From the NCBI GenBank assembly GCA_009360345.1, contig SPDP01000003.1, positions 248,001-312,000 of the forward strand: 64,000 bases of DNA. Direction: 5' to 3'. This DNA comes from Alcaligenaceae bacterium SAGV5. Lineage in GTDB: Bacteria > Pseudomonadota > Gammaproteobacteria > Burkholderiales > Burkholderiaceae_B. Positions 50,734-58,225 of this stretch are shown in pieces; position 1 is the first letter of the stretch; every line of letters starts with the position of its first letter. Under the pieces are notes generated by a model. The model did no database searches. It saw nothing but the letters and a program-made list of their open reading frames with translations, and was not told the origin of the DNA. Made by a program: the position numbers and the translations under genes.

Positions 50734-51702
50734 ATGTTGAAATCCAGGGTCGGGGCGCTGGGGCTGGCGTTTGTAATGGCCACTGCGGCGGGTGCGGCGT
50801 CGGCGCAGGGCAGCTATCCCGACAAGCCCGTCAGGTTCGTCGTCAATTTCACCGCGGGCGGTCCGCTGGACATCATGGCGCGGATGATGGGCGAACGGCT
50901 CAACGCCATCTTCAAGCAGCCCTTCGTGGTCGAGAACAAGACCGGCAGTGGCGGCAACATCGGCGCGGCCGCGGTGGCCAACGCCGCGCCCGACGGTTAC
51001 ACCGTACTGATCGGGCTGGATTCGACCTTCACGGTCAATCCCAGCCTGTATTCCTCGCAGGGCTTCAACCTGGACCAGTTGAAACCGGTGATGCGCCTGG
51101 CTTCCTCCGGGATGTTGATCGCCGCGCATCCGTCCGCCAAGGCCGATACGCTGAAAGGCCTGGTCGAGCGCGGCCACAAGGATCCGGTCACGTTCAGCTC
51201 GGCGGGGAACGGGTCGCCTGGACACCTGAGCCTGAGCATGCTGCAACAGGCTACCGGCATGAAGATCAATCACATTCCGTATCGCGGCAACGCGCCGGCG
51301 GTGCTTGCGCTGGTGTCGGGCGAGGTCCAGGCCGCCGCGCTGGCCACGCCGGGCCTGCTGCAACACGTCAACGCGGGTACCCTGAAAGCCCTGGCCGTGA
51401 CCGGCAGCCAGCGGTCGCCGCTGTTGCCGTCGGTACCTACCACGGCTGAACTGGGCTACCCTGAGGTCCGCCAGGATGTGCTGTATCTTGCGATGGTGCC
51501 GGCACAGACGCCGGATACCGTCGTCCAGACCCTGCGCAAGGCGATCGAGCAGGTGCTGGCGCAGCCCGACGTGCAGCAGCGCCTGCGCGCGATGGACTTC
51601 ACGCTGGGCACCCTGGACGGCGACGCCGCCGCCAGGGAACTGGCGACCGTTCGGGACCGCTATGCAAAGATCATCAAGTCGGCCGGCATGAAGGTCGACT
51701 GA
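50734..51702 (+). CDS. Bug-family (TctC-like) periplasmic solute receptor
   Basis: A 322-aa exported binding protein with a signal peptide ending ATAAGAASAQG. The Bug hallmarks are present: YPDKPVRFVVNFTAGGPLDIMAR, the AAVANAAPDGYTVLIG segment and the HIPYRGNAPAVLALVSGEV loop. AGGAGG precedes the ATG at 50734. Bug proteins bind carboxylates or amides, often as orphans without TctAB, as here. Its operon partner is a sulfatase, so a sulfated organic acid or ester is a reasonable ligand guess. Confidence 0.9.
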   Translation: MLKSRVGALGLAFVMATAAGAASAQGSYPDKPVRFVVNFTAGGPLDIMARMMGERLNAIFKQPFVVENKTGSGGNIGAAAVANAAPDGYTVLIGLDSTFTVNPSLYSSQGFNLDQLKPVMRLASSGMLIAAHPSAKADTLKGLVERGHKDPVTFSSAGNGSPGHLSLSMLQQATGMKINHIPYRGNAPAVLALVSGEVQAAALATPGLLQHVNAGTLKALAVTGSQRSPLLPSVPTTAELGYPEVRQDVLYLAMVPAQTPDTVVQTLRKAIEQVLAQPDVQQRLRAMDFTLGTLDGDAAARELATVRDRYAKIIKSAGMKVD

Positions 51703-51727
51703 CACCGGAACCCTAGAGTAAGCAAGC

Positions 51728-53029
51728 ATGACCAACTTCATCTTCATCCTGGCCGATGATCTCGGCTACGCCGACCTGGGCTGCTATGGCGGCCGCAGGC
51801 CTGTGTCGCCCAACCTGGACCGCATGGCCGCGCGCGGCATCCGCTTCACGCAGGGCTATTCCAATTCGCCCGTGTGCTCGCCCACGCGCTTCGGCCTGAT
51901 TACCGGCCGCTACCAGTACCGGCTGCGCGGCGCCGCCGAGGAGCCCATGACCGGGCGGTTCCGCGGCAGTACCGAAATCGGCCTGCCGCCGGCGCACCCC
52001 ACGCTGCCGTCGCTGTTGCGCGAGCGGGGATATCGCACCGCGCTGATCGGCAAATGGCACCTGGGCTATCCCCCGCATTTCGGTCCGGAGAAAAGCGGGT
52101 ACGAGTACCACATCGGTCCGCTGTCGGGTGGCGTCAGCTACTTCAGCCACGTGGACCGCATGGGCAAGCACGACCTCGTGCGCGACGGCGAGCCGGTCAA
52201 CTACGACGGCCATTATTTGACGGACCTGCTGACCGACGAAGCCGAGACCTACTTGCGTGCGCGTGCCGGAGACCGCCAGCCGTTCCTGCTGAGCCTGCAC
52301 TACACCGCGCCGCACTGGCCCTGGGAGACGCGCGCGCAGGGGGGGGCCAATCCCGACACCGACCAGGACATCCGCCACCTGGACGGCGGTTCCGTCCACA
52401 TCTACGGCGAGATGATCAAGGCGCTGGACGAAGGCTGCGGACGCGTGCTGAAAGCGCTGGACGACCTGGGCCTGGCCGACGACACGGTGGTCATCTTCAC
52501 CAGCGACAACGGTGGCGAGCGCTTCTCGGACACCTGGCCGCTGGTGGGCGGCAAGATGGACCTGACCGAAGGCGGCATACGCGTTCCCTACATCGTGCAG
52601 TGGGGCGACCGGATCGCGCCTGGATCGGTGTCCGCGCAGCACTGCATGACGATGGACTGGACCGCGACCATGCTGGACATCGCCGGCGTGCCGGCCCATC
52701 CCGGCTATCCGTTCGATGGCGTGTCCATGCTGCCGGTGCTGCGTGAGCCCGCGCACGAGTTCCCGCGCGAGCTGTTCTGGCGCATGAACTACCGCGGCCA
52801 GCGAGCCCTGCGCGATGGGCCGTGGAAGTACCTGGCGATCGAGGGCAACGAGTATTTGTTCGACCTGTCCGCGGACGAGCGGGAGCGGGCCAACCTGGCG
52901 CTTCGCCAGCCCGAACGCCTGGCGCGGATGCGCGGGCGCTGCGATGACTGGGATGCCGTGTTCGGCGCGATCCCCGCCGATGCCCGCAGCGAACTGGTCT
53001 ATACGGAAAAGGACATGCCCAGCCGATAA
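51728..53029 (+). CDS. Sulfatase (arylsulfatase type)
   Basis: A 433-aa alkaline-phosphatase-fold sulfatase. The formylglycine motif is CSPTR with Cys50 as the residue to be oxidised; metal ligands are in FILADDLGY and FTSDNGGERF. There is no signal peptide, so it acts in the cytoplasm after uptake. It starts 25 bp after the Bug gene. The substrate is not defined by sequence; phosphonate hydrolases and choline sulfatases share parts of this pattern, but the length and CSPTR fit arylsulfatases. No maturation enzyme is in the window. Confidence 0.9.
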   Translation: MTNFIFILADDLGYADLGCYGGRRPVSPNLDRMAARGIRFTQGYSNSPVCSPTRFGLITGRYQYRLRGAAEEPMTGRFRGSTEIGLPPAHPTLPSLLRERGYRTALIGKWHLGYPPHFGPEKSGYEYHIGPLSGGVSYFSHVDRMGKHDLVRDGEPVNYDGHYLTDLLTDEAETYLRARAGDRQPFLLSLHYTAPHWPWETRAQGGANPDTDQDIRHLDGGSVHIYGEMIKALDEGCGRVLKALDDLGLADDTVVIFTSDNGGERFSDTWPLVGGKMDLTEGGIRVPYIVQWGDRIAPGSVSAQHCMTMDWTATMLDIAGVPAHPGYPFDGVSMLPVLREPAHEFPRELFWRMNYRGQRALRDGPWKYLAIEGNEYLFDLSADERERANLALRQPERLARMRGRCDDWDAVFGAIPADARSELVYTEKDMPSR

Positions 53030-53043
53030 GCCGGGCATGCCGG

Positions 53044-53069
53044 CCGGGAACCGGAAACGCGGTTCCCGG
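53044..53069 (+). terminator. Hairpin after the sulfatase gene
   Basis: CCGGGAACCG and CGGTTCCCGG form a perfect 10-bp stem with a GAAACG loop, 15 bases after the stop codon. No T-tract; likely ends the Bug-sulfatase transcript. Confidence 0.65.
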
Positions 53070-53133
53070 TCCAAGCGGCATGCGGCTCGGGCGGGCCGCG
53101 TCCGCATGCCGGCGGCGTACATGGCGAGGGTCA

Positions 53134-53162
53134 TGGACCTGTCGCCGTTGCGCGGATAAAAT
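53134..53162 (+). promoter_or_regulatory. Putative promoter of the mgtA leader transcript
   Basis: TGGACC (53134) and TAAAAT (53157) are spaced 17 bp, close to the sigma-70 pattern. A start near 53169 would give a leader of about 460 nt before mgtA. Prediction by eye only. Confidence 0.4.
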
Positions 53163-53193
53163 CGCGCCGTTCATCAACAGTGGAGGCCCTGAC

Positions 53194-53259
53194 GTGGGTA
53201 CTTGTTCGAGTGGCAGTAGTCGACCGGTCCTTGTGATCGGTGAACGCTCGGCGGGCTAG
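53194..53259 (+). CDS. Possible first leader ORF upstream of mgtA
   Basis: Twenty-one codons from a GTG, with GGAGG 8 bases upstream. The peptide is serine/glycine-rich at the start (MGTCSSGSSRPVLVIGERSAG). It lies just after the putative promoter and before a strong stem-loop, a place suited to translation-dependent control of the downstream structure. No homologue known to me. Confidence 0.3.
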   Translation: MGTCSSGSSRPVLVIGERSAG

Positions 53260-53276
53260 CGCGCAGGTTTCCCCTG

Positions 53277-53305
53277 CCGCCGTCTCGCCGCCAGGCGAGA
53301 GGCGG
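53277..53305 (+). ncRNA. Strong stem-loop in the mgtA leader
   Basis: CCGCC-G-TCTCGCC pairs with GGCGAGA-GGCGG across a GCCA loop: 12 pairs with a single bulge. A related motif (GCCGCCAGG then GGCGGTTCCG) appears at 53287-53310 and again at 53354-53375, so the leader contains two similar CCGCC/GGCGG elements that could exchange partners. Part of a long untranslated leader; not a recognised riboswitch class. Confidence 0.45.
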
Positions 53306-53420
53306 TTCCGGCCACGGCGTTCTTCCGTGGTCCATCCTCTCCCCAGACTGTCAGCCGCCAGGTACGGCGGTTCCGCCGCGCCCGCGTCAGCGCTCCGCCT
53401 CGACTTTCGAGGAGGATTTC

Positions 53421-53540
53421 GTGCGCATCGTCCCTTTCCCGTCCCATGGCCATCCTGCCGCCGGTCTGCCGCCATGGCGGCAGGCGCCGGCCCAGGCGGC
53501 CTGTCGCGGGACAGCTTCCGTCCAGGCCGCGCGGCACTGA
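53421..53540 (+). CDS. Proline-rich leader peptide upstream of mgtA
   Basis: A 39-codon ORF from a GTG preceded by GAGGAGG at optimal spacing (5 to 6 bases). Six prolines fall in the first 23 residues, as VPFPSHGHPAAGLPPWRQAP. Proline-codon-rich leader peptides (MgtL, MgtP) control magnesium transporter operons in Salmonella by ribosome stalling; this ORF is not an obvious homologue in sequence but shares position and composition. A perfect 18-bp palindrome (CTGCCGCCATGGCGGCAG, 53466-53483) covers the LPPWR codons. It ends 87 bp before mgtA. Confidence 0.5.
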   Translation: MRIVPFPSHGHPAAGLPPWRQAPAQAACRGTASVQAARH

Positions 53541-53627
53541 CGAGAACCGTGCCCGACCCAGAGCATCCACCCCCTGTCTGAGTACGCGGCGCAGCGTGCG
53601 GCAGGCGGGCCGACCCGGAGAAGAACA

Positions 53628-56393
53628 ATGAACTTCATGCTGCTCAAAGCCTTTTTCGCGGGTTTTCTTCGCACCCGCCACATTTCCCGCCATTTCCGCC
53701 GCCTTGCGCTGCTGGACACGGTGGCCCGCACCGGCGTCAGCCGCGAATTGCCGCCGGGCCTGACGAAAACGCTGGTGAGCGCGGCCAAGGGAGACGCCGG
53801 CGAACTGCTGGCGTTCCTCGACAGCCACGAGGACGGGCTGTCGGAAAATCAGGCCGAGGCCATACGCGAGCGCGCGGGCCTGAACGAGGTCGAACACGAA
53901 AAACCGCTGCCCTGGTGGGCGCACCTCTGGCACTGCTATCGGAATCCGTTCAACCTGCTGCTGACCCTGCTGGCGGCGATCTCCTATCTGACCGAGGACA
54001 CCAAGGCCACGATCGTCATCGGCACGATGATCGTGCTGTCGACGCTGCTGCGTTTCTGGCAGGAGGGCAAGTCCAACCGCGCCGCCGATGCGCTCAAGGC
54101 CATGGTGAGCAATACCGCCACGGTGGTGAGGCGCGACGTTTCCGAGGACGCCGCACCGCTGTTCGAGCACTATTATGGTGTCCACCTGCGTGCCCGCGCG
54201 GCCCGGCGCGTGGAGCTGCCGATCCGTTTGCTGGTGCCCGGCGATGTCGTCGCGCTGGCGGCGGGCGACATGATTCCGGCCGATTGCCGCGTCCTGTCGG
54301 CCAAGGATTTGTTCGTGTCGCAGGCGGCGATGACGGGCGAGGCCATGCCGGTCGAGAAGTTCGCGCTCCACCGCGACCCCGGGACGGTGAATCCGCTGGA
54401 ACTGGAGAACATCCTGTTCATGGGGACCAACGTGGTCTCGGGCGCGGCCACGGCGGTGGTGGTGGGCACCGGCAACCAGACCTATTTCGGCATGCTGGCC
54501 GGCCGCGTCACCGCCGTCGACCGGGGACAGACCTCGTTCCAGGCCGGCGTGAACAAGGTGAGCTGGCTGCTGATCCGCTTCATGTTCGTGATGGCGCCGC
54601 TGGTGCTGCTGATCAACGGTTTCACCAAGGGCGACTGGATGCAGGCGCTGTTGTTCGCCCTCTCCATCGCGGTGGGCCTGACGCCCGAGATGCTGCCGAT
54701 GATCGTGACCTCCACGCTGGCCAAGGGGGCGGTGTTCCTGTCGCGCAAGAAAGTCATCGTCAAGCGGCTGGACGCCATCCAGAACTTCGGCGCGATGGAC
54801 GTGCTGTGCACCGACAAGACCGGCACGCTCACGCAGGACCGCATCTTCCTCGCCCGGCACGTCGATGCCTGGGGCGCGGATTCCGATGCTGTCCTGGAAC
54901 TGGCCTACCTGAACAGCTACTACCAGACGGGGCTGAAGAACCTGCTGGACGTCGCCGTGCTGGAGCATGCCGAGATGCAGCGCGAGCTGGAGCCCGCCGC
55001 CAATTTCCGCAAGGTGGACGAGATTCCGTTCGATTTCGAGCGGCGCCGGATGTCGGTGGTGGTGGCCGAGCACGACGAACATCACCTGATCATCACCAAG
55101 GGCGCGGTCGAGGAGGTCCTGTCGGTCTGCTCCGGGGTGCGCCATGGCGAGGCGACCGAGGCCCTGACCCCGGCCGTGCTCGAGGACATCCGCAGGGTGA
55201 CGGCCGGGTTCAACGGCGAAGGGCTGCGGGTGGTCGCGGTGGCTTCCCGGGAACAGCCTCCCGTGCAGGAAGCCTTCGGGGTGGCCGATGAGCGGGACAT
55301 GACGCTGATCGGGTACGTGGCTTTCCTCGATCCGCCCAAGGAGTCCACCGCGCCAGCCCTGGAGGCGTTGGCCCGGCATGGCGTGGCGGTCAAGGTGTTG
55401 ACCGGCGACAACGAACTGGTCACGGCCAAGATCTGCCGCGAGGTGGGGCTGGCCCAGCGGGGCATGCTGCTGGGCGGCGACATCGAAGGCATGGGCGACC
55501 GCGAGCTGGCCGTGGCGGTAGAACGCCACAACGTCTTCGCCCGGCTGACGCCCACGCACAAGGAGCGCATCGTGCGCCTGCTCAAGGCCAACGGCCACGT
55601 GGTCGGCTTCATGGGCGACGGCATCAACGATGCGCCCGCGCTGCGCGCGGCGGACATCGGCATTTCGGTGGACACGGCGGTGGACATCGCCAAGGAAGCC
55701 GCCGACATCATCCTGCTCGAAAAGAGCCTGATGGTGCTGGAGGAGGGCGTGCAGGAAGGGCGCCGTACCTTCGCCAACATGCTCAAGTACATCAAGATGA
55801 CGGCCAGCTCGAACTTCGGCAACGTGTTCTCGGTGCTGGTGGCCTCGGCCTTCATTCCGTTCCTGCCCATGCTGCCCATGCACCTGCTGGTGCAGAACCT
55901 GCTGTACGACATTTCGCAGATCGCGATTCCGTTCGACAACGTCGACGATGAACTGCTGCAGAAGCCACAGCGCTGGAACCCCGGGGACATTGGCCGCTTC
56001 ATGGTGTTCTTCGGGCCGATCAGCTCGGTGTTCGACATCACGACCTACGCGCTGATGTGGTTCGTGTTCGGCGCCAACTCACCCGAGCATCAGACGCTGT
56101 TCCAGTCGGGCTGGTTCGTGGTGGGGCTGCTGACGCAGACCCTGATCGTGCACATGATCCGCACGCCCAGGATCCCGTTCATCCAGAGCCGCGCCGCCAT
56201 GCCGCTGCTGGTGATGACGGCGGTCATCATGGCGATCGGCATTTTCCTGCCGATGGGGCCCCTGGCGCACTACTTCAAGCTGCAGGCGCTGCCGCCGCTG
56301 TACTTCGCGTTCCTGCCGGTGATCCTGCTGGCCTATATGGGACTGACCCAGGCGATGAAGGGTATCTACGTGCGCCGCTACGGTTGGCAGTAG
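53628..56393 (+). CDS. mgtA: Magnesium-transporting P-type ATPase
   Basis: A 921-aa P3B-type magnesium importer of normal length. The phosphorylated residue is Asp396 in LCTDKTGTLTQDRI; TGEAMPVEKF is the actuator motif and VVGFMGDGINDAPALRAADIGISVDTAVDIAKEAADIIL is the hinge region. About ten membrane helices. GGAGAAG lies just before the ATG at 53628. A 460-nt structured leader with small ORFs precedes it, which suggests RNA-level control by magnesium or translation status, as for MgtA of enteric bacteria. Confidence 0.94.
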   Translation: MNFMLLKAFFAGFLRTRHISRHFRRLALLDTVARTGVSRELPPGLTKTLVSAAKGDAGELLAFLDSHEDGLSENQAEAIRERAGLNEVEHEKPLPWWAHLWHCYRNPFNLLLTLLAAISYLTEDTKATIVIGTMIVLSTLLRFWQEGKSNRAADALKAMVSNTATVVRRDVSEDAAPLFEHYYGVHLRARAARRVELPIRLLVPGDVVALAAGDMIPADCRVLSAKDLFVSQAAMTGEAMPVEKFALHRDPGTVNPLELENILFMGTNVVSGAATAVVVGTGNQTYFGMLAGRVTAVDRGQTSFQAGVNKVSWLLIRFMFVMAPLVLLINGFTKGDWMQALLFALSIAVGLTPEMLPMIVTSTLAKGAVFLSRKKVIVKRLDAIQNFGAMDVLCTDKTGTLTQDRIFLARHVDAWGADSDAVLELAYLNSYYQTGLKNLLDVAVLEHAEMQRELEPAANFRKVDEIPFDFERRRMSVVVAEHDEHHLIITKGAVEEVLSVCSGVRHGEATEALTPAVLEDIRRVTAGFNGEGLRVVAVASREQPPVQEAFGVADERDMTLIGYVAFLDPPKESTAPALEALARHGVAVKVLTGDNELVTAKICREVGLAQRGMLLGGDIEGMGDRELAVAVERHNVFARLTPTHKERIVRLLKANGHVVGFMGDGINDAPALRAADIGISVDTAVDIAKEAADIILLEKSLMVLEEGVQEGRRTFANMLKYIKMTASSNFGNVFSVLVASAFIPFLPMLPMHLLVQNLLYDISQIAIPFDNVDDELLQKPQRWNPGDIGRFMVFFGPISSVFDITTYALMWFVFGANSPEHQTLFQSGWFVVGLLTQTLIVHMIRTPRIPFIQSRAAMPLLVMTAVIMAIGIFLPMGPLAHYFKLQALPPLYFAFLPVILLAYMGLTQAMKGIYVRRYGWQ

Positions 56394-56410
56394 GGTGGGT
56401 GGGGAAAATG

Positions 56411-56428
56411 TTCAACCAAAAGGTTGAA
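56411..56428. promoter_or_regulatory. First ArsR-type operator
   Basis: TTCAACC-AAAA-GGTTGAA, a perfect 7-bp dyad. The same dyad recurs exactly 40 bp downstream (centre to centre) inside the larger palindrome, so the regulator probably binds both. It lies 32 to 49 bp before the arsR-like start. Confidence 0.7.
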
Positions 56429-56437
56429 TATTTTTAT

Positions 56438-56481
56438 CGGAAGCTTTATATTCAACCTCATGGTTGAATATAAAGCTTCCG
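56438..56481. promoter_or_regulatory. 44-bp perfect palindrome spanning the ArsR start codon
   Basis: Left arm CGGAAGCTTTATATTCAACC and right arm GGTTGAATATAAAGCTTCCG are exact complements around TCAT. The inner part is the second TTCAACC-N4-GGTTGAA operator. The ATG at 56460 lies at the centre, so the mRNA could hide it in a 20-bp hairpin as well as bind the repressor as DNA. Confidence 0.75.
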
Positions 56482-56816
56482 CGCTGGACCGAGTCTTCCA
56501 CGCGCTTGCCGATCCCACCCGCCGCGAGATGCTGCGGTACCTGGCGGAAGGCGAGCGCAAGGTGGGGGACCTGGCCGCGCCCTTCACGATGTCGCTGGCC
56601 GCCGCCTCCAAGCACCTCAAGGTGCTGGAGGGCGCCGGCCTGGTGCGCCGGCGCGTGCAGGGGCGTTTGCATTTCTGCCGGCTCGAACCCGGGCCGCTGG
56701 CCGATGCGCAGGCGTGGCTGAGTGTCTACGAACGTTTCTGGAGCACCCGGCTCGATGCCTTGCAGGCACTGCTGGAGGCCGAAGAGAAGGGACCATCGAC
56801 ATCTTCTTCCCGGTAA
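56460..56816 (+). CDS. ArsR-family transcriptional regulator
   Basis: A 118-aa winged-helix repressor (MVEYKASALDRVFHALADPTRREMLRYLAEG; recognition helix MSLAAASKHLKVLEGAGLV). No cysteine-rich metal-binding motif of the ArsR or SmtB sensors is seen; the only cysteine is in LHFCRLEPG. This matches the ArsR subgroup paired with SRPBCC/AHSA1 proteins, which is encoded 23 bp downstream. Start codon chosen by alignment of the N-terminal helix; it lacks a normal ribosome site and lies within the palindrome. Confidence 0.85.
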   Translation: MVEYKASALDRVFHALADPTRREMLRYLAEGERKVGDLAAPFTMSLAAASKHLKVLEGAGLVRRRVQGRLHFCRLEPGPLADAQAWLSVYERFWSTRLDALQALLEAEEKGPSTSSSR

Positions 56817-56839
56817 GAAACCGGTAAAGGAACGCGGAA

Positions 56840-57847
56840 ATGAACAAGAGCCCCGGCACCGAATTGCGGCTCGAACGGCACTACGACGCGCCGCCAGAGG
56901 AGGTTTTCGCCGCCTGGACCGATCCGGCCCTGGTGCGCCGCTGGCTGTTCACCTCCGCCTACGGCGAAGGCCAGTCCGTGGCCCTGGCGGCCCGTGCCGG
57001 CGGAAACTGGTCGATCACCGACCGGCGCGACGGCGCCGACCACACGGTCCAGGGGGAAATCCTGGAATTCGATCCGCCGCGTCGCCTGTCCATGAGTTTC
57101 GCGATGCCGCAATCCTCGCCGGACAGCGACGTGCTGGCCATGAAGGTCGAGGCCGGCGGGGAGGGCGGTTGCCTGATGCGCTTCGTCCAGTCAGGTCCGG
57201 GCATCGCCAGGGAATTGGCGCGGACGCCCGCCGGGCAGGACAGCGGATCGGCGGCGGCCTGGCGAATCATGTTCGACAATCTGGCCGGCGTGCTCGCGAG
57301 CCGGGTCGGCCACGGCAGGGTGGCGGACGAGGAAACGGCCGTGCGTTTCGAACGCCTGCTGCCCGGCCCGATCGAGCGGGTATGGCATTGGATCGCCGAC
57401 TCGGACAAACGCGCGCAGTGGCTGGCGCCGGGCGAACTGCCCGCGGCGCCCGGGCAGTCCTTCGATCTGGTGTTCGACAATGCCGGGCTGTCGCCGCACC
57501 GGGCGCCGATTCCCGAGCGATTCAGGAAGTACGAGGGCGTTTTCCGCAGCCGCCACCAGGTGCTGCGCCTCGACCCGCCGCGCCTGTTGGCGATGACCTG
57601 GGGCGGGGGAAAGGAACCGCCGTCCGAAGTGGTGTTCGAGCTGGCTCCGGAAGGAGACAAGACCCGCCTGACCATCACCCACACCCGCCTGAAGGACCGG
57701 GCCACCCGCCTGGACGTCTCCGGCGGCTGGCATGCCCACCTGGCCGTCCTGGCCGAACGTCTGGCCGGCAGGACGCCGCCCGCTTTCCTGGCGATGGTCG
57801 CCACCATCGAGGACGACTACGCCCGGCGCGCTTCCCCGCACGCCTGA
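56840..57847 (+). CDS. Tandem SRPBCC (AHSA1-like) protein
   Basis: A 335-aa protein made of two START/Bet v 1-like domains: residues about 8-150 (LERHYDAPPEEVFAAWTDPALVRRWLF) and about 165-330 (FERLLPGPIERVWHWIADSDKRAQWL). Each begins with the AHSA1 sequence pattern, so the gene arose by duplication or fusion. These proteins bind hydrophobic ligands or assist Hsp90-like partners. Coupled with the ArsR-type regulator in an operon, the usual arrangement for this pair, where the ligand is unknown. The tail is short and the second copy is more divergent. Confidence 0.85.
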   Translation: MNKSPGTELRLERHYDAPPEEVFAAWTDPALVRRWLFTSAYGEGQSVALAARAGGNWSITDRRDGADHTVQGEILEFDPPRRLSMSFAMPQSSPDSDVLAMKVEAGGEGGCLMRFVQSGPGIARELARTPAGQDSGSAAAWRIMFDNLAGVLASRVGHGRVADEETAVRFERLLPGPIERVWHWIADSDKRAQWLAPGELPAAPGQSFDLVFDNAGLSPHRAPIPERFRKYEGVFRSRHQVLRLDPPRLLAMTWGGGKEPPSEVVFELAPEGDKTRLTITHTRLKDRATRLDVSGGWHAHLAVLAERLAGRTPPAFLAMVATIEDDYARRASPHA

Positions 57848-58225
57848 CCCGCGGGGCCCCCCGAACGCCAAAAGACCCGTGGCGGAATGCTCTTCGCATC
57901 CGGCTGGGACCTCGGGATCCGGCTGATCCGTCCCGGTTGGCGGCGCGGTTGGCGGACGCTGCATTGCAGCATCGGAACTAAAGGATAGGCGCCGGGTCTT
58001 CCCGTACGGTGGCTGTGGTTCAAACCGCTACACTCGCGCGGCTTTTCCGAGCGAGGGAAGTCCCTAAGTGCTATGCTTTACAGGTTTACTGATTTAATTC
58101 CTTCCAACCGAAAGGTTCCATCAACCGCCTTCTGCACTAGCTATCCGCTAATCGGCCAAGCCGTGTCGCGGAAGGTCCGTCCTGCATCGAACGGGTGAAA
58201 CACCCGGCAAGGTGAAGCGCAAATC
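57848..58225 (+). other. Intergenic region before odhA
   Basis: No gene with coding character on either strand in 378 bp. It holds a small dyad GCTGCA-T-TGCAGC (57958-57970), the putative odhA promoter near 58070, and a 5' leader of about 140 nt without an evident short ORF. Confidence 0.6.
58069..58077 (+). promoter_or_regulatory. Putative extended -10 promoter of odhA
   Basis: TGCTATGCT matches the extended -10 pattern TGnTATAAT at most positions; no good -35 is visible, as allowed for such promoters. It would start the odhA-odhB-lpdA transcript near 58084. Confidence 0.35.

Noticed and set aside
53160..53420. Known magnesium (M-box) or manganese (yybP-ykoY) riboswitch
   Set aside because: I could not find the conserved core sequences of either class; the structures seen are simple stems, so I describe it only as an uncharacterised leader.
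53131..53628. 165-codon minus-strand frame in the mgtA leader
   Set aside because: No ribosome site or family likeness; it is the complement of structured GC-rich leader and of the small plus-strand ORFs.
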